NCBI RefSeq assembly: GCF_003201195.1
Contig: NZ_QICQ01000028.1
Span: 1 to 36,188, forward strand
Origin: Nitrosomonas eutropha
GTDB lineage: Bacteria; Pseudomonadota; Gammaproteobacteria; Burkholderiales; Nitrosomonadaceae
Reading direction: 5' to 3'
DNA: 36,188 bases
A program made the position numbers and the translations under genes. Positions 28,093 to 36,188 of the stretch are shown here, piece by piece. Numbering within the stretch: the stretch's first letter is position 1; every line of letters begins with the position of its first letter. Under the pieces are notes generated by a model that was given only the letters and a program-made list of their open reading frames with translations, ran no database searches and had not been told where the DNA came from.

Positions 28093-29175
28093 ATGCTGTT
28101 TTATCCCGTTTTATTCTTCAACAGCATCAGGGTTTTCCACCCGTCCTGGTTTGTGATGGTGATGGCTACCGGTATTGTATCTGTTGCCTTTGATGTGCTT
28201 GATTTCACGGTTATAGCAAAGTCTTTGTTTGCTCTGACCTTATCGCTTTATTCTGTTTTTTGCCTATTTTTTGTCGCACGGATCGTATTTTTCCCGCGTG
28301 AACTGCTATTGGAACTTTGTATTTTGTCACGGAGCTGGCTGTTTCTGGCTTTCGTGGCAGGAACCAATACGGTCGGAGTGCAACTGATCTCGTTCGCTCA
28401 GGCAAATAGTCTGGCAAACGTACTTTGGTGTAGTGCGTTTTTTGCCTGGCTTGTATTGATCGGTTTTATTATTTTTAATATCTTAAGGTTGCCGCGAGAA
28501 AGTGCTGTCAATTTCATCTGTGGAGCAACACTTCTTCTGACTGTAAGTACTGTGTCGATCGTGCTGCTGGGGAGTTATCTGCTCGATGCAACGGATGAAA
28601 ATACGTGGAACTTCCTGGTGCTCTGGGGGATATGGATATTGGGTTGCGTTTTATATTTATTTGTAATTTATTTGATTATCCGCCGGCTGTTCTTTAGTTG
28701 CTTTGTCCCGGAAAACTGGCAGCCGTCTTACTGGATTTGTATGGGAGCGCCTGCCATTATCACTCTTGCTGGTTCGGAATTTTTTACTCGCTTACCCCGC
28801 TCTCTCTGTGATGATCTAGGGCAGGTGACGTTGGAGATGAGCCTCCTCGCGTGGGCATTTGGTACTTTATGGATACCTTATTTGCTAGGTATGGATATAC
28901 GAAAATTTACCGTTGAATTGGATTCAGCCGCAGCCTGGATAAAAATATTTCCCTGGGCAAGATTGGCATGCAAAGGGAAGTGTCGTGCTTATGATATCGA
29001 AGCATGGAGCAGAGTATTTCCGGCAGGAATGTATACCGTATGCACCTTCTCTCTGGCGAAAGTAAGTGGTTATTACTTTCTTGAATCTATTTCCTTTTAT
29101 TGGTGTTGGTTTGCGCTGTTGATCTGGTTGCTCACCTTGATCGGCACATTTAGATCACTGATAAATTACAGATAA
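28093..29175 (+). CDS. TDT-family transporter (TehA/SLAC1-like)
   Basis: 360 residues with about ten membrane helices. The start HPSWFVMVMATGIVSVAFDVL matches the tellurite-resistance/dicarboxylate transporter (TDT) family, which includes TehA, yeast Mae1 and plant SLAC1 channels. The next characteristic block is LCILSRSWLFLAFVAGTNTVGVQL. The substrate is unknown; malate, sulfite, small anions and tellurite all occur in the family. No ribosome binding site is obvious. The gene stands alone 263 bp after murU. Confidence 0.8.
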   Translation: MLFYPVLFFNSIRVFHPSWFVMVMATGIVSVAFDVLDFTVIAKSLFALTLSLYSVFCLFFVARIVFFPRELLLELCILSRSWLFLAFVAGTNTVGVQLISFAQANSLANVLWCSAFFAWLVLIGFIIFNILRLPRESAVNFICGATLLLTVSTVSIVLLGSYLLDATDENTWNFLVLWGIWILGCVLYLFVIYLIIRRLFFSCFVPENWQPSYWICMGAPAIITLAGSEFFTRLPRSLCDDLGQVTLEMSLLAWAFGTLWIPYLLGMDIRKFTVELDSAAAWIKIFPWARLACKGKCRAYDIEAWSRVFPAGMYTVCTFSLAKVSGYYFLESISFYWCWFALLIWLLTLIGTFRSLINYR

Positions 29176-29268
29176 ACTATCTATTCTGGCTGCTCTGCAT
29201 TACTTTTCAGAATTTTCCAGAATAGAAAAATATGTATTGAAAAAGTTGTAGCAGGTGTGCTTTTTGGA

Positions 29269-30135
29269 TCACTCTATGTTTTGAATCTGTTCGCGCAGTT
29301 GTTCAATCATAACTTTCATTTCTATGGATATGCGAGTGATTTCTCTGGCAACTGACTTGGATGCCAATGTATTGGCTTCCCGGTTAAGTTCCTGGGTCAG
29401 AAAATCAAGCCGTTTGCCGACAACGCCACCAGCCAGCACGATATGTTCAAATTCATTCAGGTGTCCCTGCAGACGCGATAATTCTTCATCCACATCAATT
29501 TTATTGGCAAACAAGGTGAATTCCTGACGGATACGTTCATCGTTTTCATCAAGACCAGCTGTCTTTAAGCAGTTTAGCAATCTTTCCTGAAAACCAGCCA
29601 GAATGGCTGGTAGGCTGGGTAACAGATCTAGCACCAGTTGACGTAATTGTTGTACGCGTTCCAGTAGCAGGTTTTGCAGTTTTTCTCCTTCACGCCTGCG
29701 AGCCAAAACCAGTTCTTGTAAAGCAGTCTGCAGCAGTGTCATGCAGGGGGGACGCAATTCATCGACTGAAATCCGATCGCTATCAAGTACCCCGGGCCAG
29801 CGCAAAATTTCAGCAACAGAAAGATCATTCGCTGCAGGAAAGATTGATTTGACGTCACGACTCATTGCCAGCAGATTATTCAATAGATCATGATTAAGTC
29901 GTTGGTGACGGGAGGTGCCTGAGTAGATTGAAAAAGTAAGGCGACAATCTACTTTTCCCCGCGTTATGCCTGTACCTAGAAAATCCCGCATCTCAGGTTC
30001 CAGTACACGAAACTCGTCAGGAAGCTTGAATTGCAGGTCAAGATAGCGATTGTTGACTGAACGTAGTTCCAAAGCCAGCGATCCTTGCGGAATTTCTGCG
30101 GAAGCTGCCGCATAACCTGTCATGCTTGTAATCAT
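29269..30135 (-). CDS. YicC-family endoribonuclease
   Basis: 288 residues from ATG 30135, which gives the usual MITSMTGYAAA start; an in-frame ATG at 30147 is the alternative. YicC-like proteins have an N-terminal domain with LRSVNNRYLDLQFKLP and a C-terminal DUF1732 region with EELSRLQGHLNEFEHIVLAGGVVGKRLDFLTQELNREANTLASKS, both clear here. E. coli YicC acts as an endoribonuclease in RhyB turnover. Its usual partner, gmk, is not adjacent on the left; the divergent Tim44-like gene lies upstream. Confidence 0.93.
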   Translation of the reverse strand: MITSMTGYAAASAEIPQGSLALELRSVNNRYLDLQFKLPDEFRVLEPEMRDFLGTGITRGKVDCRLTFSIYSGTSRHQRLNHDLLNNLLAMSRDVKSIFPAANDLSVAEILRWPGVLDSDRISVDELRPPCMTLLQTALQELVLARRREGEKLQNLLLERVQQLRQLVLDLLPSLPAILAGFQERLLNCLKTAGLDENDERIRQEFTLFANKIDVDEELSRLQGHLNEFEHIVLAGGVVGKRLDFLTQELNREANTLASKSVAREITRISIEMKVMIEQLREQIQNIE

Positions 30136-30178
30136 GAACTTTTCCATCCGACGGGTAGTCCAGAGCGATTGGGGATGA

Positions 30179-30187
30179 TGCTATACT
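30179..30187 (+). promoter_or_regulatory. Extended -10 promoter candidate for Tim44-like gene
   Basis: TGCTATACT (30179-30187) is an extended -10 (TGn plus TATACT, 5 of 6 matches). A transcript would begin near 30194, about 35 bases before ATG 30229. No good -35 is visible, as is usual for the extended type. It lies in the divergent yicC gap. Confidence 0.4.
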
Positions 30188-30228
30188 CAGCCCTTAAATT
30201 ATATTTTTGATTCATGGAGATAAGCATA

Positions 30229-31143
30229 ATGAGAATATTAACATTTCTGGCTTTGGCATTGCTTGCTTTTAGTCTGACAGCACTGGATGCCGAAGCCCGG
30301 CGTCTGGGCGGTGGCAGCAGCCTTGGGAAACAGCGCCAATCGCTTAACCTTAACCGACAGCAGCAACAGACTACTCCCCAGCAAGCCCAGCGCCCCGGGC
30401 AATCCGCAGCACCCGCTGCAGCAGCAGGGGGTAGCAAATGGCTGGGGCCACTGGCCGGATTGGCTGCTGGTGGATTGCTGGCGTCACTGCTTATGGGCGG
30501 AGCTTTTGACGGAATCAATATGATGGATATTCTAGTGCTGGCAGGCATAGCAGCTGCCATATTCTTCGGAATACGCATGATGCGCAGATCTTCCGGAGGC
30601 GGACAAGCAGCGCGACCTATGCAATATTCTGGTGCGGGAGCTGGGCATAGTATGGGAGGAATGCCATTTCCTCGTCAGGATACGGCAACTCCTTCGGGAG
30701 GAGTAGCTTCCGGGGTCGGTGGTCAGTCTGCCGCCAATACGGATGCTCTCGATATTCCTGCTGGTTTCGACGTGGATTCCTTTCTTAAAAATGCCAAAGG
30801 TTCATTCATTACGTTGCAATTGGCGCATGATTCCGGTGATCTAGAAGAGATTCGCGCATTTACAACACCTGAATTGTTTGCAGAAATCAGTAAACAGATT
30901 ACTGAGCGCGGTAATGTTACCCAGCAGACTGATGTGACCCATGTTAATGCAGCCTTACTAGACATAACCACTCAGGATAATCATGCGGTTGCCAGCGTCC
31001 GGTTTACCGGTGAGCTACGGGAAGCTCCCGGGGCACAGTTGGAGCCTTTTGACGAGATCTGGCATGTTGAAAAAGATCTGGTTGCCTCTGATTCTGCCTG
31101 GCTGTTGTCCGGCATTCAGCAGGCATCTGATCTGAAGCATTGA
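30229..31143 (+). CDS. Tim44-like domain inner-membrane protein
   Basis: 304 residues. I use ATG 30229: GGAGATAA lies 7 bases upstream and the signal peptide MRILTFLALALLAFSLTALDAEA then begins directly; the frame extends to ATG 30214. A low-complexity Gly/Gln/Pro/Ala-rich region (about 25-70) is followed by one or two hydrophobic helices (about 72-118). The Tim44 domain, about 180-300, includes FDVDSFLKNAKGSFITLQLAHDSGDLEEIRAFTTPELFAEI and FDEIWHVEKD. Related proteobacterial proteins are often found with energy-coupling or secretion genes, but their function is unclear. Confidence 0.87.
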   Translation: MRILTFLALALLAFSLTALDAEARRLGGGSSLGKQRQSLNLNRQQQQTTPQQAQRPGQSAAPAAAAGGSKWLGPLAGLAAGGLLASLLMGGAFDGINMMDILVLAGIAAAIFFGIRMMRRSSGGGQAARPMQYSGAGAGHSMGGMPFPRQDTATPSGGVASGVGGQSAANTDALDIPAGFDVDSFLKNAKGSFITLQLAHDSGDLEEIRAFTTPELFAEISKQITERGNVTQQTDVTHVNAALLDITTQDNHAVASVRFTGELREAPGAQLEPFDEIWHVEKDLVASDSAWLLSGIQQASDLKH

Positions 31144-31326
31144 TCATACGGACGTGCTCTGGCCAGATCGGTTTGTCAGCTATTATGGCTGAATTATCTG
31201 CCGTGTCAGGACTTGATAGCCAGAACACGTCCGTTAAGTACCTGAATGAAATCTTGATGCTATCTCTGCCAGCAATTGGGAATAAATCACTGATTGCTGG
31301 TAATAAACTACTCAAACATCCATAAA

Positions 31327-31929
31327 ATGGATTTCGAAATACTGGAAAAAACCATCTGCTTTCAGGGTTTTTTCCGTCTAGAGCAGTACCGCCTGCGTCA
31401 CCGTAAATTCGACGGAGAGTGGGGGCGCCCGATCACACGTGAATTATTTGAGCGGGGACATGCAGCAGCAGTATTGCCTTACGATCCGCACACTGATGAA
31501 ATTTTACTGATTGAACAGTTTCGTGCAGGCGCCATGTCTGCACCAGATGGTCCTTGGTTGCTGGAAATTGTGGCGGGCATAATTGAAGCTGATGAAGCGC
31601 CAGAACAGGTGGTTGCAAGAGAATCCATCGAGGAAGCGGATTGTCAGATCAGTAGCCTGATCCCGCTGTATGATTATCTGGTCAGCCCCGGTGGTACGAC
31701 TGAGCGAATTGTATTGTTCTGTGGTCGGGTTGATATGAAAACGATTGATGCGGGCAGTATTCATGGCAATGGCGAAGAAGATGAGGATATCAAGGTGCAT
31801 GTCATGTCTTTTCATGATGCGTTGGAACTATTGAATACCGGTCAGATTAATTCTGCCAGTGCTATTATTGCATTACAGTGGCTTGCTTTGAACCGCGACA
31901 CTGTTCAGCAGCACTGGCTGTCAAGATAG
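31327..31929 (+). CDS. nudF: Nudix hydrolase, ADP-ribose pyrophosphatase type
   Basis: 200 residues, likely cleaving ADP-ribose to AMP and ribose 5-phosphate. The Nudix box GX5EX7REUXEEXGU appears at 84-106 (G84, E90, RE 98-99, EE 102-103), with Asp105 where Gly is usual. Typical NudF features are the GHAAAVLPYDPHTDEILLIEQFRAGA strand and the YLVSPGGTTERIVLF segment. I start at ATG 31327; an upstream TTG (31294) has no conserved residues. The gene lies 10 bp before nfeD. Confidence 0.85.
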   Translation: MDFEILEKTICFQGFFRLEQYRLRHRKFDGEWGRPITRELFERGHAAAVLPYDPHTDEILLIEQFRAGAMSAPDGPWLLEIVAGIIEADEAPEQVVARESIEEADCQISSLIPLYDYLVSPGGTTERIVLFCGRVDMKTIDAGSIHGNGEEDEDIKVHVMSFHDALELLNTGQINSASAIIALQWLALNRDTVQQHWLSR

Positions 31930-31939
31930 GAGTGCACGC

Positions 31940-33367
31940 ATGTGTGCCAGTAAATCTACAGGATTTTACCAGGCACAATATAGTTTGCTGCTGGCTATTT
32001 TTCTATGGGCTGGCATGCTGTTTGCACAACCCTCCAATACGGCCACTGGCGCAGCTAATGGCATTGCTGTCTGGCTGGATGTTAACGGCGCCATCAGTCC
32101 AGCCATGTACGATTACATTCATCGTGGACTCTCCAGAGCGGCCGAACAGCAGGCGCAGATCGTTATTCTTCAAATGGATACACCCGGCGGGCTGGATGTG
32201 TCCATGCGCAAGATCATCCAGGAAATTATTGCTTCCCCGATTCCAGTAGCAAGTTTTGTAGCCCCCAGCGGCGCGCGTGCAGCCAGTGCCGGCACCTATA
32301 TTCTTTACGCCAGTCATATCGCGGCCATGGCACCTGCAACCAATCTGGGCGCTGCCACACCGGTAAAGATAGGAGCCCAGTCACAAGAGATAAAGGCCCC
32401 CGGGCATAAACCGGAAAATGAAAGAACCAACCCAATCGGTTCATCTGGTACGCAGGATGCCATGACAATGAAAGTTATCAACGATGCGGCCGCTTATATC
32501 CGTGGACTTGCCCGGATGCGCGATCGCAATGCTGACTGGGCAGAGCAGGCAGTACGAGAGGGTGTCAGTCTGACATCTGCAGAAGCACTTGATAACAACG
32601 TGATTGATCTGATAGCAGATGATCTGGGTGATCTGCTGACGCAAATAGACGGACGTGTAGTCGATTTAGCCGGACAAAAAGTAGCGTTATCTACTCGATC
32701 GCTGGTGTTGGAGCACTTTGAACAGGACTGGCGTACACATCTACTGGCAGTGATCACTAATCCCGATGTTGCTTATATCCTGATGCTGATTGGTTTTTAT
32801 GGTCTGATCCTTGAATTTGCAAATCCCGGGACAATCGTGGCTGGTGTAATCGGGGCAATCAGCCTGCTGCTGGCTTTGTTTGCCTTTCAGGTGTTGCCAA
32901 TCAATTATGCTGGACTGGCGCTGATTCTACTTGGCATCACTTTTATGCTGGCAGAGGCACTCGTGCCGGGCGTGGGAGTGTTAGGCATTGGAGGGGTGGC
33001 GGCTTTCATCATGGGATCGATTATGTTGATTGATACGGAAATACCAGGGTACGGTATTTCGATTCCATTGATCGTTACATTTGCACTGATATCGGCTGGG
33101 TTTTTTATGATGGTACTTGGCATGGCGCTCAAATCCAGGGAAAAACCAGTTGTCACAGGTAGTGAACAACTTATTCGCAGCATGGGAGAAGTAGTGGAAG
33201 GCTTTGATCAGGAAGGTTGGATCCGGATTCATGGCGAGTTGTGGCGTGCCAGATCCAACACCCCATTAAAACCTGGACAGCAGGTCAGTGTAATAGCCAT
33301 ACATGGATTGATGCTTGAAGTGGAGCCTTACCAACCTGATCTTACAATCAACACAACGGAGGATTGA
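31940..33367 (+). CDS. NfeD-family membrane serine protease (long form)
   Basis: 475 residues. A signal sequence (about 12-30) is followed by a ClpP/S49-like protease domain with [11 protein letters not shown] (79-89) and the nucleophile in AASAGTY (Ser116); Lys178 (AMTMKVIND) is the likely dyad partner, by analogy to P. horikoshii 1510-N. Four or five membrane helices follow (about 270-390). The C-terminal NfeD OB-fold (about 405-465) has [25 protein letters not shown]. The gene ends 1 bp before the slipin start, and such pairs are translated together. In P. horikoshii the protease cleaves the stomatin-like partner. Confidence 0.92.
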   Translation: MCASKSTGFYQAQYSLLLAIFLWAGMLFAQPSNTATGAANGIAVWLDVNGAISPAMYDYIHRGLSRAAEQQAQIVILQMDTPGGLDVSMRKIIQEIIASPIPVASFVAPSGARAASAGTYILYASHIAAMAPATNLGAATPVKIGAQSQEIKAPGHKPENERTNPIGSSGTQDAMTMKVINDAAAYIRGLARMRDRNADWAEQAVREGVSLTSAEALDNNVIDLIADDLGDLLTQIDGRVVDLAGQKVALSTRSLVLEHFEQDWRTHLLAVITNPDVAYILMLIGFYGLILEFANPGTIVAGVIGAISLLLALFAFQVLPINYAGLALILLGITFMLAEALVPGVGVLGIGGVAAFIMGSIMLIDTEIPGYGISIPLIVTFALISAGFFMMVLGMALKSREKPVVTGSEQLIRSMGEVVEGFDQEGWIRIHGELWRARSNTPLKPGQQVSVIAIHGLMLEVEPYQPDLTINTTED

Positions 33368-33368
33368 T

Positions 33369-34148
33369 ATGCACACGGATATCGTATCAGTTATTACGCC
33401 AATACTGATTTTTTCCATCTTTTTTCTGGCCAGTGCGCTTAAGGTATTGAAAGAATACGAGCGCGGGGTCGTGTTCATGCTGGGGCGTTTTTGGCGAGTC
33501 AAAGGGCCGGGTCTCATCGTTGTCATTCCAGTTATACAAACTATGGTGCGGGTTGATCTACGCACAATTGTGATGGATGTGCCCGCTCAGGATGTTATTT
33601 CGCGTGACAATGTTTCGGTAAAAGTAAATGCCGTGCTGTATTTTCGTGTGGTTGATCCGGAAAAAGCCATTATTCAGGTTGAGGATTACAATATGGCGAC
33701 CAGTCAGCTGGCACAGACAACATTACGCTCCGTGCTGGGACAACATGAGCTGGATGAAATGCTGGCCAGTCGCGACAAGCTCAATACGGATATCCAGTTG
33801 ATTCTGGATGGGCAGACTGAAGCGTGGGGTATCAAGGTATCGAATGTCGAGCTCAAGCACGTTGATCTCAATGAAACAATGGTTCGGGCAATTGCAAGAC
33901 AGGCCGAGGCCGAACGGGAGCGCCGTGCCAAAATCATTCATGCAGAAGGAGAATTGCAGGCATCACGCCATTTGCTTGAGGCCTCGCAAATTCTGGCGAA
34001 GCAGCCTCAAGCTTTGCAACTGCGCTATCTGCAAACGCTGACAGAAATAGCAGGAGAGAAAAGTTCTACGATTGTTTTTCCGCTACCGATAGAGTTGTTG
34101 GCTGTTTTGCAAAAAATGTCAGAGAGAACATCTGTCAGTGACGATTAG
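33369..34148 (+). CDS. Slipin (stomatin/SPFH-family) protein
   Basis: 259 residues. An N-terminal hydrophobic anchor (about 8-26) is followed by the SPFH/PHB domain with [60 protein letters not shown] and a coiled segment ending in [23 protein letters not shown] use ATG 33369 because GGAGGATTG is upstream and the frame back to 33315 lies within nfeD. It probably forms membrane scaffolds regulated by NfeD. A rather short convergent gap separates it from the CNP1-like gene. Confidence 0.94.
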   Translation: MHTDIVSVITPILIFSIFFLASALKVLKEYERGVVFMLGRFWRVKGPGLIVVIPVIQTMVRVDLRTIVMDVPAQDVISRDNVSVKVNAVLYFRVVDPEKAIIQVEDYNMATSQLAQTTLRSVLGQHELDEMLASRDKLNTDIQLILDGQTEAWGIKVSNVELKHVDLNETMVRAIARQAEAERERRAKIIHAEGELQASRHLLEASQILAKQPQALQLRYLQTLTEIAGEKSSTIVFPLPIELLAVLQKMSERTSVSDD

Positions 34149-34175
34149 ATTAACTAATCAAACGATGGATGATGA

Positions 34176-34715
34176 TTAGCGATTCATCATTGGATGTACG
34201 CCGGCTTTGATCGCACGGATTGCTTCTTCAGGAGAACCCACCACTAAACCACGGGGACAGAAATAAAATTTGGCCAGCTCCCGCTGTGCCTGTAATTGGG
34301 TAACCATTTCAAGTGGTTGCCATTCAGAAATGGTGGCACGTACCCAGTTGCGTGTTTCGTTGTTGCCTGTTGCATAGCGTTTCCGTTCGCGTGTTTTGCA
34401 GCGTATCCCTTCGTATGAAACATTGCTCGCACCTTGTCCGGATTGGGCTACCATACTGTAGCGGATCACACGTTTCTCATCGACACTGATTGATTTGGCA
34501 TCGATAAAATAACGCAATCTTGCAGTAGGGCCGGCATCAAATTCCAGTAGATTTTCCGGTTGTGGGTAGGCAGGCAGACTGGATTGAATGGCTTCCCAGT
34601 CTTTTTTGTGATCAAGCGTATCGAAGAATGTACTTTGGGTGATGCAGGCGGTGATACCAAGAGTCAGCATCAAGCTCAATACAGTTTTTATCCACCGATT
34701 GAGTTTTCGGTACAT
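34176..34715 (-). CDS. CNP1-like family lipoprotein
   Basis: 179 residues from ATG 34715. The signal peptide ends in LGITAC, a lipobox. The rest has WEAIQSSLPAYPQPENLLEFDAGPTARLRYFIDAKSI, which matches the CNP1-like family of beta- and gammaproteobacterial lipoproteins, followed by GIRCKTRERKRYA. The name comes from a neisserial cryptic protein, and the role is unknown. The frame continues to ATG 34757, adding 14 residues before the signal sequence, so I prefer the shorter form. The ribosome binding site (AAGG) is very close to the ATG and weak. Confidence 0.8.
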   Translation of the reverse strand: MYRKLNRWIKTVLSLMLTLGITACITQSTFFDTLDHKKDWEAIQSSLPAYPQPENLLEFDAGPTARLRYFIDAKSISVDEKRVIRYSMVAQSGQGASNVSYEGIRCKTRERKRYATGNNETRNWVRATISEWQPLEMVTQLQAQRELAKFYFCPRGLVVGSPEEAIRAIKAGVHPMMNR

Positions 34716-34780
34716 AGCCTTGCGGAAAATCAGAAAAAAATCAGCAGCTACCATCATTGTGTGATTGGCTGGTCTGAAGA

Positions 34781-34828
34781 AACCGGCTGGGATACCTCTC
34801 TAGAGGAGAAGTATCGCTGCAGCCGGTT
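34781..34828. terminator. Large hairpin downstream of ahpC
   Basis: AACCGGCTG (34781-34789) pairs with CAGCCGGTT (34820-34828). A second pairing, GATAC with GTATC, and an inner CCTCT/AGAGG add to it. On the minus strand it is followed by TTTCTTC, so it may end ahpC transcription. The T tract is short, so it could be a stabilising structure instead. Confidence 0.5.
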
Positions 34829-34851
34829 GAAAGCAGAATTGTGCAGAATAT

Positions 34852-35415
34852 TTAAATCTTGCCAACCAGATCAATAGATGGCTTCAGCGTGGCAGCACCA
34901 TCAGTCCATTTGGCAGGGCAAACTTCGCCCGAGTGAGTAGAGACGTATTGTGCAGCCTTAGCCTTGCGCAGTAATTCAGCAGCATTACGACCGATACTGA
35001 GATCCTGAACTTCTAGTGCTTTAATTTGGCCTTCTGGATTGATAATAAAACTTCCACGTAAGGCTAATCCTTCTTCTTCAATGAGTACGTCAAAGTCGCG
35101 TGCCAGCTGTCTGGTTGGATCGCCTATCATGGGATATTGAACCTTACGCACCACGCTGGAGCTGTCGTGCCATGCTTTGTGTGTGAAATGTGTGTCGGTA
35201 GAAACCGAATAGACTTCAATGCCTGCTTTCTGGAACTCAGCATAATTATCTGCCAGATCCTCCAGCTCGGTTGGGCATACAAAAGTAAAGTCGGCTGGAT
35301 AGAAAACGATAACCGACCATTTGCCCTTTAATGTTTTGTCGGATACCTCAACAAAATCGCCATTGTGGTATGCAGTTGCCTTGAACGGTTTAATAGTAGT
35401 GTTAATCAGTGACAT
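34852..35415 (-). CDS. ahpC: Alkyl hydroperoxide reductase subunit C (peroxiredoxin)
   Basis: 187 residues, a 2-Cys peroxiredoxin that reduces hydrogen peroxide and organic peroxides. The peroxidatic Cys47 is in FTFVCPTEL and the resolving Cys166 in GEVCPAKW. The HTHFTHKAWH segment and the C-terminal length fit bacterial AhpC. AAAAGGAAGCGG gives a strong ribosome binding site. No ahpF lies in the window, so reduction must come from another source or a distant ahpF. No clear OxyR site was found in the 150 bp upstream. Confidence 0.96.
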   Translation of the reverse strand: MSLINTTIKPFKATAYHNGDFVEVSDKTLKGKWSVIVFYPADFTFVCPTELEDLADNYAEFQKAGIEVYSVSTDTHFTHKAWHDSSSVVRKVQYPMIGDPTRQLARDFDVLIEEEGLALRGSFIINPEGQIKALEVQDLSIGRNAAELLRKAKAAQYVSTHSGEVCPAKWTDGAATLKPSIDLVGKI

Positions 35416-35659
35416 TGCCGCTTCCTTTTATGTAGTTGACTCAGAATAATAAGCTTTGACAGAAGTTTAGAACGCTGTATCAAATTAGTCTAGTCCACAA
35501 TGAATGTGACCAGTAGTCTTTATAACATATATTGCAGGAGTTACTGGGTCGTGTAGCGAAACTAAAAGCCCGTCTGATCCCAAATGATTATACAGATAAA
35601 ACTCGTTATCCCTTGTTCATGACGCGAGTAGTTAGTAGTTATGAGCAAGTTGAAAAATG

Positions 35660-36093
35660 ATAATTGCTTTGCATCAAACGCCTTATCTGCCAGCAGATGA
35701 TCTGCATCATCGCCTTCGGTCAGGCGGCCAACTTGCATGTAATCAGCAGTGGTACCTGGTGTAACAAGGATTTTGACCGGCATACCATGCGCATCCTCGG
35801 CCAGATGTATCTTGGTGTTGAGCTCTCCCTTTCGCCCGATTTATCTCCTCTGGCTTCACTGGCATGTGGGTGAACCTTGCCGTGACTGGTATCTATCATC
35901 AGCCATTCATAATCCGGATCATCCATCAGGATTTCCAGCAATTTTTCCCGGATACCCTTGTCACGCCAGCGAGTAAAATGGCGGGGGGTATTGCTCCACC
36001 CCCGTAGTCCGGCGGCAAATGCCGCCATGGAGCTCTGTTCGCATAACCCAGAAAACAGCATTGATAAACCGACGATTATCTGTGGCTATACCT
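35660..36093 (-). pseudogene. IS5-family (IS427-type) transposase, truncated and frameshifted
   Basis: Minus-strand remnant of a DDE transposase, spread over three frames. The first gives TDNRRFINAVFWVMRTELHGG (the usual GRPGRDNRLFINAVLWVLRTG region). The second gives WSNTPRHFTRWRDKGIREKLLEILMDDPDYEWLMIDTSHGKVHPHASEARGD. The third gives GELNTKIHLAEDAHGMPVKILVTPGTTADYMQ and LLADKAFDA. First and second catalytic Asp are recognisable (LMID, LLAD); the final Glu and C-terminus are missing. The N-terminus is cut by the 95-bp repeat, exactly at 36093/36094. The element cannot be active. Confidence 0.85.
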
Positions 36094-36188
36094 GAGCTAT
36101 GATTATTTCTGGTGTATGACAAGGGAGAAGGAAGCGGTGTAACCTGTTGTTGAGGATCTGGCAGATCAACCAACAAAACAAGGGAAAC
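36094..36188. repeat. 95-bp terminal inverted repeat, right copy
   Basis: Exact reverse complement of 1-95. It abuts the truncated transposase, whose reading frame it joins in frame by chance (NNHSS followed by GIATDNRR). The shared sequence probably continues beyond the window. Its junction (gagctatg) may be the terminus of an IS-like element that inserted into the older IS5 copy. Confidence 0.85.

Noticed and set aside
29181..29234. CTATTCTGG/CCAGAATAG repeat between the transporter and yicC
   Set aside because: The loop is too long for a convincing terminator; kept only as a possibility for the convergent gap.
35416..35560. OxyR or other peroxide-responsive site upstream of ahpC
   Set aside because: I searched for an ATAG-type spaced pattern and a good -35/-10 pair and found no match good enough to report.

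Overview
The window looks like ordinary chromosome of a betaproteobacterium, most likely a Nitrosomonas-type ammonia oxidiser. This rests on the coxB-coxA-small ORF-cox11-coxC order, the rpsF-priB-rpsR-rplI order, moderate GC, and fossil IS5-family transposases. The genus is an inference; no 16S rRNA or ammonia-oxidation gene is present. I see no tRNA, rRNA or CRISPR array.

Layout. The two ends (1-95 and 36094-36188) are a perfect 95-bp inverted repeat; at the right it abuts a broken IS5-family transposase. Next come two envelope lipoproteins (SH3-type and OmpA-type); the first has a strong sigma-28-like promoter. sppA follows, convergent with a tight minus-strand run of accA-tilS-rfbB-rfbD. 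Upstream of these are a one-domain metal chaperone and a frameshifted Bax-inhibitor-1/YccA gene. From 9.0 to 15.6 kb lies the aa3-type cytochrome c oxidase cluster: coxB, coxA, a 35-residue assembly peptide, cox11, coxC, SURF1, a Sco/thioredoxin-like protein and ctaB. It lacks ctaA and ends in a strong terminator. From 15.6 to 19.7 kb lie a GlcD-like flavoprotein, a BON lipoprotein, a PilH/PilI-like pair without its usual receptor and kinase genes, and argB. A decayed IS5-family element (19.8-20.7 kb) precedes rpsF-priB-rpsR-rplI, then dnaB. After this come comM and ubiK (minus), the amgK-murU recycling pair, a TDT/SLAC1-type transporter, yicC, a Tim44-like protein, a Nudix hydrolase, the nfeD-slipin pair, a CNP1-like lipoprotein and ahpC.

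How the genes work together. The cox cluster carries structural subunits I-III plus copper insertion (Cox11, Sco-like), assembly (SURF1, small peptide) and heme O synthesis (CtaB) for a terminal oxidase. amgK-murU is a complete two-enzyme shunt from N-acetylmuramate to UDP-MurNAc. nfeD-slipin is the conserved membrane protease/SPFH scaffold pair. The ribosomal group couples S6, S18 and L9 to PriB, followed by DnaB.

I found no convincing undescribed multi-gene system. The best leads are the sigma-28-like promoter, the small cox ORF, the single-base frameshift in a homopolymer, the missing ctaA, and the terminal inverted repeat.
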